Assembly: GCA_036186865.1 (NCBI GenBank)
Contig: AP025054.1
Span: 17,519,455 to 17,583,454, forward strand
Source: Eustoma russellianum
Taxonomy: Eukaryota; Streptophyta; Magnoliopsida; Gentianales; Gentianaceae
DNA: 64,000 bases
Reading direction: 5' to 3'
Below the pieces are notes generated by a model. It did no database searches, was not told the DNA's origin, and saw nothing but the letters and a program-made list of their open reading frames with translations. The translations under genes were made by a program, and so were the position numbers. Shown here piece after piece: positions 45,589 to 55,930 of the stretch; positions within the stretch are counted from its first letter, which is position 1; each line of letters begins with the position of its first letter.

Positions 45589-46557
45589 GTTGGTTAGTCT
45601 TCTATTCATGTTTACATTGTTCAATCTTGCATATGTTTGATGCTGCCCAAACCGTTTAGTAATCTGTTTGTTGTGCGTTTAGTTGCTGTTTGTTTAGATA
45701 GTTAGTTTATGTTTTTAAAGTGTTATTAGATAGTATACTATAGTTTGGTAACTTAGTTAAGAGGCAAAACCGAAAACACCCCACAAAAATAACTTAGACT
45801 AGATTTAAGTGTGTTAGAATCTGATTGTGTAGCTCAAGTTTAAAACCGTGTGTAACCAGCTTGTACTTGTTCAATCTAGCTTAGTTAATCTTCATTAGAC
45901 CCTAATCTAGTAGTTTAAGCGTTGGTTTAGTTGTGACCTTAAAAGAGAAAACTTGAAGACAAAAATAGATTAGTTGGTAGTTTAGCTTGTAATCAAGTAG
46001 TTAAAATTCTGTTTTTAGTACTTGTGTGCAAACTGTTTAGACGTTTTATATGCTGCCTTATTTAGCTTAGTTAAACTAGTTTACAGCATAGTTTAAGTGT
46101 TTTAGTTGGTTGTTTAGTTTAGCACAAGAAAAACCGAAAACTAAGAACAAAACAAGGTAGTTTTAGCTAAGTAAGTGTGCTGCCTAGTTCTAGTTGATAT
46201 ACGTTTGTTAAAGTAGAACATCAACACTTCCATCTAGTATCATTTAGTTTAGAATTTGATTGCATCATACAAACAAAAACCAAAACAAAAACAAGTAGAA
46301 TAGATAATTTAAAAACAAAACAAAACAAGTTAGTTAGTTTGCATCAAAACTGATTTCTATTAGTGTTATAGTAATCAGCCCTTATAAATTGCATTTAGAA
46401 ACAACTAAGTTGCATTTAGCTATCTTAAGATTAGTTAGATCATTTGCATCAAAAACAGAAAAAGAAAAAAAGATAAGTGCCCAAAACCGTGTGGATTAAA
46501 ACAACTTTTTTAAGGCTCATTTGAAATCTTGGTGTATGCTAATAGCTTTATCTTTTT
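45589..46557 (+). other. Element H3 leader remnant
   Basis: No gene. It is homologous to the first about 970 bp of H1's leader and ends at the deletion junction with D's LTR. Confidence 0.85.
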
Positions 46558-47729
46558 AAGACCAACACTACAAGATGGTCGTTGATCAGGCAAACCAAAA
46601 TGGCCCTCCTGTACGGCACCTTTTAGCAATGTCAATACCTTCAAAACGCTCAACTTTGAAGGATCTTAACTTAGGTTTTTAATGCAAAACCAAGAAAACA
46701 AAGTATCACACAAAGTGAAGGAAATATCAAGAATTGTTATTCATCAAAAGGTGAGTTTACAATCAGCCAAAGGGGTCTATTTATAGGCCTAAGAAACGTC
46801 CCCCTTCATCTTGAAATGGCTAGAAATAATTCAAATAAAGCTATCTAACAAATGTTTAAATTTGAACTTTTCTTGAAAATTAAAACTAAGATAATTCTAG
46901 CTAAAACTTGAAATGCTTGGAAGTAGATATCTTCAATGTATCTAGTCATGTTTATGGCGTCTTAGAGGAGTTGTTTGAGGATTAGTATGCGCTTGGATTT
47001 GAGTTCACAAGATGGCTGAAGTTTGAATTTAAGTGGAGTTTGAATTTGACTTCAAACTTGAATTCAATTTTGCATTGTGATCTTATCTTCCTTCTTCTTC
47101 AAAAATGGCGTGTGACCTTGAGATGATAGCTGAATCCTTTTTGAAATGTAAGCCTCAAATTGGTTGAAACTTGAATTCAAATTATGGTTGAATTTGAATT
47201 CAAGTTTATCAAGTTCAAATTCAAGTAAGATGTCATCCTTCACTTTAAAGTGGCCGCCCCCCCTCTTATGGATAATGGAGATGATTTCAACTTGATCAAG
47301 AGATTCTATCTTGGACACCTTTGAATTTGTCTTAGCATAGACAAACATTCTCTTCGAATATTCTCTTGAAACATTCTCTTGAAACATTCTCTTCAACATT
47401 CTCTTCAAACATTCTCTTGAAACATTCTCTTGAAACATTCTCTTGAAACATTTCATGTACCTAATTTACCTACAAAGAAAAGACATAAAACAAAGATCAC
47501 AGGACACAAGATAAAATTCAAAGAAACAAAGAGTGTAGACGTGCATGTGATATATGCTCAAGTTGAAGGTTCAATGAAATGAACCCAAGGAGTCTTAGGT
47601 TCATCTTGAACATGCTTGTACAAGAAGGTGGCAACTTGATGACAAATTTCCTTTGCCCTCCTTCTTGTCATAGGACCTTTGACCTCTTGATGGGGCCCTT
47701 GATCCTCATCGGACCCTTGATCCTCATCA
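46558..47729 (-). repeat. Element D 5' LTR, lacking 121 bp at its inner end
   Basis: Homologous to 42532-43680. The minisatellite is expanded to about eight units (47344-47452) against about six in the 3' LTR. A TATA box is at 46777-46785 (minus). The ORF at 47064-47456 is an artefact of this repeat. Confidence 0.92.
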
Positions 47730-49311
47730 ATATCTAAAAGGTCAAGGAAAATTGAACAAAAGACATGCCAAATGGGTTGAATTCATTGAACAATTCCCTT
47801 ATGTGATCAAGTATAAGCAAGGAAAAGAAAATGTTGTTGCTGATGCATTATCTCGTCGCTATACTTTGATTACTACTCTTTCATGTAACATGTTTGGTTT
47901 TGAGTCTATCAAAGAGACGTATCATTTTGATCATGACTTTAGTTCTATCTATCAAGCATGCATTGATTCACCTTTTGCTAAATACTACTTGCATGATGGT
48001 TATTTGTTTAAAGAACATAAGTTATGTGTACCAATGTGTTCATTAAGAGAGTTGTTAATAAAAGAAGCTCATGGAGGAGGTTTAATGGGTCATTTTGGCT
48101 CGTTAAAAACTTTGGAAACACTTAAGGAGCATTTCTTCTGGCCGCATATGAAAGCACATGTTGATAAGGTATGTGACCAATGTATTACTTGCAAACAAGC
48201 AAAATCTAGAACACAACCACATGGATTGTACACTCCCTTATCTGTTCCAAGCTCACCTTGGACTGATATTTCTATGGACTTTGTATTGGGATTGCTTCGA
48301 TCCAAAACTGGTAAAGATAGCATCTTTGTTGTTGTTGATAGATTTTCCAAAATGGCACATTTCATTGCATGTAAGAAAGTTGATGATGCTATTCATATTG
48401 CTGATTTGTTCTTTAAGGAGATTGTTAGATTGCATGGCATGCCACGTACAATTGTTAGTGATAGAGATACAAAGTTTCTAAGTCATTTTTGGAGTGTTTT
48501 GTGGAGTAAACTTGGTACTAAATTGTTATTTTCTACAATTGATCACCCACTTTGTATTGTCTCAACTGTTACGTGTTGTCATTCAAAAGAATTTAAAGAA
48601 TTGGGAAGACTGCTTAGCTTATATTGAGTTTGCATATAATAGAGTTGTTCATAGTGGAACATTGCATTCTCCTTTTGAAGTTGTTTACGGCTTTAACCCT
48701 TTGTCCCCGCTTGATCTTGTTCCCATACCTGTTCATGAACGTGTTAGTTTAGATGGTGAACGAAAAGCAAAACTTGTGAAAGAATTGCATGAAAAGGTTA
48801 AGTCACAACTTGAAGCTAAGAATAAAGTGTATGCCAATAGAGCAACAGGAATCGTAAAGTTGTTATATTTGAGCCTGGTGATCTTGTTTGGTTACACTTG
48901 AGGAAAGAAAGATTCCCTAAGGAAAGGGACTCAAAGTTGAAGCCAAGAGGCGATTGACCGTTCAAAGTGTTGAAACGGCTTGGTGATAATGCCTATGTTC
49001 TCGATCTTCCTGAAGAAAGGTATGGTCCTATATCTAAAACTTTTAATGTTGCTGACCTTTCTCCATTTAGTATTGATTCAGATTCGAGGACGAATCCTTC
49101 TCAAGTGGGAGGGAATGATGAGCTACAGCCTAACCTTGTGGATACAAACACTGACGATGACACCTCAATGCCCCACACAGGTCCCATAACAAGGAGTATG
49201 GCTAAGAAGTTGTTACATTGTGTTGAATCATTTCTTTATAGGCATGAAGAGGATGAACCAAGCAAAGATGATGTCCATTGGGTTTATATGATACAAGCTA
49301 TGATCTAGTTG
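47730..49311 (+). pseudogene. Element H1 pol, 3' part: RNase H end, integrase and LTR-encoded tail
   Basis: It continues H1's frame after D with YLKGQGKLNKRHAKWVEF, then the linker, the integrase zinc region (HGGGLMGHFG; C-D-Q-C-I-T-C) and core (SMDFVLGLLRSK; VSDRDTKF). A deletion near 48556 removes the Q-T-D-G-Q-T-E-V-V-N block and shifts frame. Further frameshifts occur near 48845 and 48955. The last frame (48967-49308) runs FNVADLSPF, through the polypurine tract (Q-V-G-G-N-D-E) and about 195 bp into the LTR with T-G-P-I-T-R-S-M-A-K-K-L. Broken, but it documents the tail clearly. Confidence 0.91.
49104..49115 (+). other. Element H1 polypurine tract
   Basis: AGTGGGAGGGAA precedes TGATGAGC at 49116. 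It is also read in frame as V-G-G-N. Confidence 0.86.
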
Positions 49312-50059
49312 TATCAAAAACGTGTTGTACATATCTTTAATTGTTCTTTTAATATTGTTGGTTGGTTAACCTTGTTTTAGGATAGTTTGTGTTGTATTAT
49401 TGCCTTGTCTTTCAGGAACACGTACCTAGCTTGGAAATGCAATTAGAATCTGAATTTTTGTCCAAGCAAAGAGGTGACAAACAAGTAGCTTACAAACAAG
49501 GAGGTGATCTTACAAGCAAGGAGGTGACAAGCACTCATGTCAAACACAAGGCTTTGTCCTCCACGCAAATAGTGAGCAAGACAAGTTGCTCCAAGCTTTA
49601 ATCAATGAAAAGAAGTCTTGCAAATGTTCAAACCAATCAAAAACAAGCAAGGAGACAACCAAGCAAGCTGCACAACAAATGAACCAATCAGATCCTTGTT
49701 GTTTGAAGGCTAGACCACGCAAGATTGCTTTGAAAATTCAAAGCCAAACTCACAACCAATCAAAGCCTAATTCAAAGCAAGCTGCTCCAAGTATTATCCA
49801 ATCAAATTGATCAAAGAAAGAAGGCTGAATCTAGCAAGGATTACACGGCAAAGCAACCAGATTTCTTGGAACCAAAAGTTGCTCAAACAAGTTCCAAGCA
49901 AGCATGTCATTTTTAGTCTAGTACTTTGTACTTTAAACTTTGTACTCTTGTAATTTTCGTAGGTTATAAGTAGCATAGGAATCAGAATGTAAAAAAACAC
50001 AATTCAAACATATTTCAATCAGATTTTCCTTTAAGGAGTTCTCAACTTATTCTAGTTGA
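49116..50059 (+). repeat. Element H1 3' LTR, truncated
   Basis: 944 bp collinear with 28657-29601. The last about 276 bp and the CATCA end are missing because the LTR is joined to leader sequence at 50059/50060. Confidence 0.93.
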
Positions 50060-50800
50060 GCCCGAACAACAATTTGACTTCTGTGATTTTCTTGAATCTT
50101 TAGGAGAAATAGTCTAAATTGCTGTTTTGAATAATTGTCAACATAAAGTAGAGTATTTGCATCTTGTCAATATTTTAAATTGGTTTTTGAGATTGTCTTT
50201 TGAATCATGGGTCCCCAACAGAAAGATAATGCACCATCCCCATCCCCATCTACTCCTGTCCTATCCCCAGTCCCTGTTACCCTAGAGAATATACAGCAAA
50301 CACTCACTTTCCTTGTTAATCAGTTTGGTTTAATGAGAAGTGACATAGAGGATAACAAACAAAGGATAAACAATGTAGAAAAGCCAACCTCATATCAAAA
50401 GGAACCTAGTATACCTTTTCAATAAGGCACCTCTTATGGTAATGAGTCTCATGTTGAACGTAGAAAAGTCACATCACTTAGAGGTAGAGGTAGAGGTCGA
50501 GGTAGTAATGGTGGTCGTAGGAACAATTCTTTTGATGAGAGATTTGATTATCTCCTTGAGTACAATGAAGAACACTATCCGGAAGAACGGTATAATGAAC
50601 GTCAACCTGATAGAAATGAACATCTTGAAGAAGAGTTCATTACTAGTAAACTGACAATACCCTCCTTCCAAGGGAAAAGTGATCCTGAAACATATCTGTA
50701 ATGGGAAACAAAAGTAGAACATATGTATTCTTGCACTAACTATTCTGACAATACCCTCCTTCCAAGGGAAAAGGATATATGAGTAGAACATATGTATCCT
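50060..50800 (+). pseudogene. Element H4: leader end and gag fragment of a second family-3 copy
   Basis: 50060-50206 matches the last 150 bp of H1's leader (31510-31657). Gag starts at 50207 with MGPQQKDNAP, nearly identical to H1. It has a TAA near 50424 (Gln/Glu codon) and another stop near 50699. It ends in a scrambled duplication: 27 bp at 50653-50679 reappear at 50746-50772, and an AGTAGAACATATGTAT block recurs at 50783-50798. F protease sequence follows from about 50801 in the opposite orientation. No protease or pol remains. Confidence 0.88.
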
Positions 50801-52305
50801 TTCAATGCTTGCAACGTTTGTACATGAACCAGAATCAATGATGAGTGTACACACTTTGCCTCTAACCATGCAATGGATGTGAGAAATGTTTTCTCTTTGC
50901 AAATCTTGTTCTTCCATTTTGACTTGAACATTTAAAGCACGTCTTACAACTAAGAACTCTTTATTTTCACATTCATTACTCTCATCAACTGTTTCTTCCT
51001 CTACCTCACACGTTTCTCAACTTCTTCATTCTCCTTCAATTCGTCTTCAGAATAGTACTCATTAGACTCCTCAATGAACATGATGCGTTTAGGGTTGGGG
51101 CATTGATTTGCAAAATGTCATTTACCTAAGCATTTAAAACATTGAATATCACGGAATCTAGTGTTAGAAGTAGTACCTTCCACATTGGCTTTGCCTTTGT
51201 CCACGATTTGGGAGTTGCTTGATGTGGGACGTTTTGGAAAGCTTTGTGGCACCTTCCCTTGAAATCCACGGCCTTGACTCTGTGGAGATCTGAAACTTGT
51301 CCTAGGATGCATCTTGGAAAAGTTTGAAGGATTAGGCCGAAAAGAAGGGATAGAGGTACGCATCCTAAGTTGCCTTTCCACTTTCTCAGCAGTGTGAACC
51401 ATAGAAGCCAAATCTGAGTAGGGTGTGAGTTCCACTTTGAATGCAATTTCTTTGTTAAGGCCATCTAAGAACCTTCCCATTGTGGCCTCCTCAGCTTCTT
51501 CTGTGTTTGTCATGGTAAGCAAATGTTCTAACTCTTTATTATATTCATCAACAGTTTTGTTACCTTGAGAGAGTTGTTGCAGCTTTTGGTAGACACTTCT
51601 TTCATAGGACTGTGATATGAACCTCTTCCTCATTTCTTGCTTGAGTTCTGCCCATGGGATAATAGGAGGTTGCCTAGCGCGTCTTCTTGCATTTTGTAGA
51701 TGTTCCCACCAAAGTAAAGCATAATCTACAAACTCAAAAGTAGCACACCGAACTTTGGCCAACTCAGAATAATTAGTACAAGAATACATGTGATCTACCT
51801 TAAGTTCCCATTGCAAGTATGCTTCAGCGTTACTTTTCCCTTGGAAGGGAGGTATATTCCATTTAGTTGTAATAAACTCCTCTTCATGGGGTTCATTTCT
51901 TTCAAACATGTTGTTATAATACCTCTCTTCCTGATAACAATCATTATACTCAGGGAGATCATCAAATCTATCCTCAAATGAAATGTTCCTATGACCACCA
52001 TTTAGACCACGACTCCTACCACGTCCTCTGTGAGACATGTTTCCACATTGTTCAGTCCAAGATTCACCACCAAAAGATGTTCCTTTGTTAAAAGGTTCAC
52101 TTGGAGGTTCTCTTCGACCTTGACTAGCACTTTCTCCCTTGGGAGCTCGAGAATTATTTTTAAGATCTTCAATTTCACTTTTCATGTACCCAAAAGCGTA
52201 AATCATGCTAGCAATAGTTTGTTGCAATGTTTCAAGTGTGACAGGACCTTGGGGTATGCTGGGGGTAGAAGGGGGTGAATTTTCTCGTTCTTGTGAAGTA
52301 ACCAT
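50801..52305 (-). pseudogene. Element F gag and N-terminal protease
   Basis: Start ATG complementary to 52303-52305 (MVTSQEREN), chosen over an upstream in-frame Met because it aligns with the H1 gag start. Frame runs through an acidic/coiled N-terminus, an Arg/Gly-rich stretch (RGRGRSRG), the Gag core (AYLQWELKVDHMYSC; ALLWWEHLQNARR) and the zinc knuckle C-F-K-C-L-G-K. A TGA at 51116-51118 replaces the knuckle Gly. Frame otherwise continues through the acidic linker to the protease active site I-D-S-G-S-C (about 50840), and is cut at 50801 by the H4 junction. The protease resumes at 28656 after about 30 missing bases. Confidence 0.92.
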
Positions 52306-54123
52306 GATTGAAAGCAAGTAAAGAAGTCTAACCAAAAAAAGTTGACAAGATATTTACTTCTACTTTAAGTTGACAATTGATTAAACAACAATCTTGGACT
52401 ATCTAAGAATCAAAGAAGCATAGAAGTCAAGTGATGTTTAGGCCGAATCAAGAAAACTAAGGGTTTGTACAAAACAATCTCTTAACTTACTTCAATCTTT
52501 ATGCAATCTTAATGGTTATAAAGCGAAAGCCAAGTACACATACACAAGTGCTCATTAAGGGTTTGTTCTTGAAACTTTTTTCAACAAAGATCAACACTTT
52601 GGGTGATGGTACTTTTGCACAAATTTCGTTTCTAAGTTCCTCTTTTCTGAATTTGGAACTTTTCTAATGTAAGGCTATTCCTCTCCTCTTGTGCAATCTC
52701 TCATGCGTCTTGCCTCTTACTTTTGTGACGTAGGTTGGCTTTTCTCTCAGTTTCTTTCTCAAACAAGCTCTATTTTCTTTCTTTGTGCTTTTTGGCTTGT
52801 TTGATGAGACTACTGCTCACAGCCTTTATGAGACATTGCTCATGGCTTTGGTTTGCTTGCACAAGTTTTGGTTGTTCTTTTGTGAAAAAGTTCCCTTTAC
52901 AACACGACTGAACGCTAGTGAAGTGACAAGTATTTCACAAATATAACAACCAAGAATGTATAAAGTTCAATGCAAGTTCAGAAAGTGTAATGACAACAAG
53001 ATGATTCGTTCGGGTTGGCAATATAACAATGTGGGCTGAAATATGGAAAGTCTGATTTTAAATGAGAACCTAAGTCCAACAAAGTCTTTAATCAATTTAA
53101 ACCAACACAAAGTAAAGGTGAATATTCAGCCAACGTTTAAGTATGAACCAATATGCTTGTAATCAATCAATGTGTGTACTCCTAAGCCACGGTTTGCATG
53201 CAAGTTCCTTTTCTTTTTGTTTGATTTTTTGTTTATATGCCTAAGATGATGTAAACAAGTTAAAAAACTGAGGTTATACTAGTTTGACATGAAATGAACA
53301 AAGGTTAAGTTACTATAGGCTGTTGACTAATTAAACCTACGGCTGAATGCACAGGTTACAAAATGTGAACTATCTTTTGATGATTTTCAGTTTTATCCTA
53401 ATGTAAATAACTAGAAACAATTTGCACAAGTGGAACTAGCTAAATTCAGGACACACAAACAGAATCTAAGTTCAGTTGATGATGATTTCATTCAAGCAAA
53501 TCAGAACCAAATCAACTAACATGCTGTTTGACACTTTTAATTTCGTTTGGCCTGTTTGTTGGCTTTCAAGTCTTTAAATGTTCATATTTTACTTAATCAA
53601 ACACTACCATAACCTGTTTGAACTCCGAATAGATGCATTACACAAGTTATGACTAGAAAAGACTCTCAAACACAAACTTACATAAACAGAACAACAAGGC
53701 TGAAAACAGAACTTCTACCTATCTAAATTATTGTTACGTTTTCTGCTTTTAATGACTATTAAATGCTGAACAAGATTCAATTCAACATATTCAAACATCA
53801 AGGGAATATTTGAACTAGTTTATATTCCAAGATGTCCAGCAAACAAAAGCTACAAACATAATCTAAAGGTTGGAAACAACAAAAAAAATCAAGACGGCAA
53901 ACATAACCCTTAACTACTATTTTTGGTTTTTCTGAATTTCAGCAACCAATAAAAATTCTAAACGTGTTATACATCATAACCTAGCATCTTAAACTATCTT
54001 TTAGATTAAATTCAAGGCTGGAATCCTAATGAAATTGCATGAACACCTGAGCTAACAAACTGCCTACGGTAGACAAATTTCAGCAACATAAACAAGGATA
54101 AATGAGATGAAGAATACCTTATA
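52306..54123 (-). other. Element F leader
   Basis: 1.8 kb without a gene, A/T-rich. A short block near 52790-52930 (CTCACAGCCTTTATGAGACATTGCTCA) resembles the family-3 leaders (34290-34320), supporting a shared ancestry of families 2 and 3. Confidence 0.83.
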
Positions 54124-54135
54124 GCTCTGATACCA
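54124..54135 (-). other. Element F primer binding site
   Basis: The minus strand reads TGGTATCAGAGC two bases from the LTR end at 54138. Confidence 0.94.
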
Positions 54136-54137
54136 CT

Positions 54138-55569
54138 TGCACAAACACTCAGCTATTTTAGGACCTTTCTTCAACTCAATAAACCAGCTGGAACCAAGAA
54201 GGAAGGTGCAAAACATTCATGGAACACCAAACACTTCAACCTGTCCAGATTTCAGCAAGTAGATGAACTCTTCAGCAAATGACTTCAACTTGATTGAGCA
54301 AGCCTTAAACCCTCTTAAACAATATCCATCCCAAGCATATGAAGTGATACAATCAAGAATTAGTTCAGGTTTCTTGAAGGGAATCAAAGATTCAAGTTAA
54401 AAACTAAAATTCAGTTTTGGTGCAAAACTTGCAATATTTTTTGTCTATTCCGATTCTCCTTTTTACAACCGTACTAAGCCAGTTTAAATAAGCCAAGAAA
54501 GGCTTCTAAGGGAAGCTACAAATGTTTGGGGTCCAATAGGAGCCAAGAAAGAAAATTAAACAAAGTGCAACTTGGAAAAAGTTTCACAACTTCAGCAATT
54601 GTCTTATCGGCTGAAACTTCTTTTTGCTTTGCAAGTTGTTTTGTCTTTGAATTTTGATTGGACCAGCTTCTCCTTGCTTTGGAATATTATATAGGATGTC
54701 CTTGATGAGTTGGAGTGGCCCCTTGCAGCTGATTGGTTGAAAAGGCTGCTTGAAAAGTCAAGAAGCTGAAATCTGTCCAGTTTTGAGCAGGTTTTTGTTT
54801 TGAATTATAACATAATCTTCCAGTCCGAATTAGTTCTTCAACTTCAAATAAGAATTGTAGATCATTTTCTGTAGATGTGTTTAGACACCAGAATGACGTA
54901 GTGTGGATCTAGGATGAGTGAGTTATGCCTGTTTGAAGTTGTCCTGCTTGCAGATGTGGACCTTTGGAAGCAGGTGACTAAGCAACCAGCTTGTTGCAAC
55001 GATTGTGTAGCTTGATACACACCTTTTTTCGGAAAGTGCTGAACATTAAAATTGTAGATTTTCCTCTTAGATTTCACCTCCAACGGGAATCATGTCAATT
55101 GAAGTTGTGGTTGATGAGTTATGGCTGAAATACTAAGAATGTGTCATCCTGCCAGCTTGCCCTTTCAACTCAACTTGGTGTTTGAACGTTTGGCCTTTGT
55201 TCAATCATTCTTCCTTGACCTAAAAACAACTCAAACACACACCAAACAACATATTCAACATACTAGGACATGTCTTGGTTAGTTTACAACAATTTATAAA
55301 GGAAAGGAAGCTAAGCACTCAACAATATGAACAATACACACAAGACTAACTAACATATTACAACATGATTCAAAAACTAAGTTAAAGCTTGTAGCAAATG
55401 GATCCATTGTAGGTTATCTTGACTTGGTTCATCCTCAACATGCTTGTAAAGGAAGGTTCCAACTTCATGCATCAATTTCTTGGCCATGCTTCTTGTTATA
55501 GGGCCTTTGTCTTGCATTGGCGTACCTCCCGCTGCGGTTAGTTCTTCTTGGCTTGGCTGGGGCTTATCA
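54138..55569 (-). repeat. Element F 5' LTR (family 2)
   Basis: 1432 bp, about 97-98% identical by eye to 24674-26109. A candidate TATA box TATATAA is complementary to 54687-54693. It carries the G-P-I-T-R-S-M-A coding segment (near 55490). Confidence 0.94.
54687..54693 (-). promoter_or_regulatory. Candidate TATA box of element F 5' LTR
   Basis: The minus strand reads CCTATATAATATTCC, conserved in both F LTRs, about 550 bp before the LTR 3' end. Confidence 0.45.
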
Positions 55570-55915
55570 ATAAGACCCCTTGGGGCGTGTGGAAGAACAA
55601 CTTTGGATGAATAAAACTTCTTGATATTTTCTTCACTTATTGTAAGACTTTGTTTTCTTTGTTTTGCATTAAAAACTTATGTTAAGATCCTTCAAAGTTG
55701 AGCATTTTGAAGGTGTTGTCATTGCTTAAAGGTGCCGTCCAGGAGGGCGTATTGGTTTGCCTGATTAACGACCATCTTGAAGTGTTGGTCTTGCTCACTG
55801 CTCCACACGTTTTTATCACTAAGGAAGCAAGGGGAAGTCTTCTTCCTTTTACCTAACCCTTTGTGAAGGACGTTTGGAAGGTGGAATTGTTGGAGCCCAC
55901 CTCTTGCACGCATCA
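55570..55915 (+). repeat. Shared J/E LTR, right part
   Basis: It begins with the second ATAAG copy (55570-55574) and ends TTGCACGCATCA at 55915. It continues the LTR interrupted at 24673 and leads into E's primer site. Confidence 0.88.
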
Positions 55916-55918
55916 AAT

Positions 55919-55930
55919 TGGTATCAGAGA
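55919..55930 (+). other. Element E primer binding site
   Basis: TGGTATCAGAGA starts three bases after the LTR end, as in A. Confidence 0.94.

Larger units (their letters stand above)
44278..46557 (+). mobile_element. Element H3: family-3-related LTR and leader nested in D
   Basis: A complete LTR (44278-45574), primer site (45577-45588) and about 970 bp of leader are present. The leader stops at 46557 within TATCTTTTT, abutting truncated D LTR. No coding region is left. The left flank in D ends TTGTG (44273-44277); the right flank is lost. Confidence 0.88.
42411..47729 (-). mobile_element. Element D: family-1 gypsy element with rearranged interior, nested in H1
   Basis: Both outer termini are present: 3' LTR 42411-43680 and the outer part of the 5' LTR 46558-47729. 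They are flanked by GTATC (42406-42410) and ATATC (47730-47734), a target duplication with one transition. Inside, only the pol C-terminus (43681-44277) survives. Element H3 begins at 44278, and H3's truncated leader is joined at 46557/46558 directly to D's 5' LTR, which lacks its inner 121 bp. A deletion therefore removed most of H3 and most of D. The LTRs differ by about 1% outside the minisatellite. Confidence 0.9.
28657..50059 (+). mobile_element. Element H1: family-3 Ty3/gypsy retrotransposon nested in F
   Basis: Plus strand: 5' LTR 28657-29877, primer site, leader, gag-protease-RT 31658-34276, [H2 plus C], RNase H 42045-42410, [D], integrase 47730-49115, and a 3' LTR truncated at 50059. 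The two LTRs differ at about nine positions over about 940 bp by eye (around 1%), so H1 is young. It interrupts F's protease; the left flank ends ATTGAT at 28656. The right target duplication is not recoverable because the H4 junction removed about 30 bp of F. Confidence 0.92.
24674..55569 (-). mobile_element. Element F: family-2 Ty3/gypsy retrotransposon carrying nested H1, H2, C, D and H3
   Basis: It has minus-strand LTRs at both ends (54138-55569 as 5', 24674-26109 as 3'), a primer site at 54124-54135, leader, gag-protease (50801-52305) and pol (26078-28656). The internal region is split by the family-3 complex at 28657-50800. The two LTRs differ by roughly 2-3% by eye. The perfect ATAAG duplication shows a single insertion into the J/E LTR. 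The inner LTR end at 54138 lacks the bases that complete TGATGCAC in the outer copy, a small deletion next to the primer site. Confidence 0.92.

Noticed and set aside
47064..47456. 130-codon ORF rich in K-R-M-F and Q-E-N-V repeats (similar one at 37139-37498)
   Set aside because: It is a translation of the LTR minisatellite plus flanking LTR. It has no counterpart in A or B and changes with repeat number.
50474..50917. 147-codon minus-strand ORF starting in F protease
   Set aside because: Only the first about 40 codons are F protease; the rest is antisense H4 gag across the repair junction.
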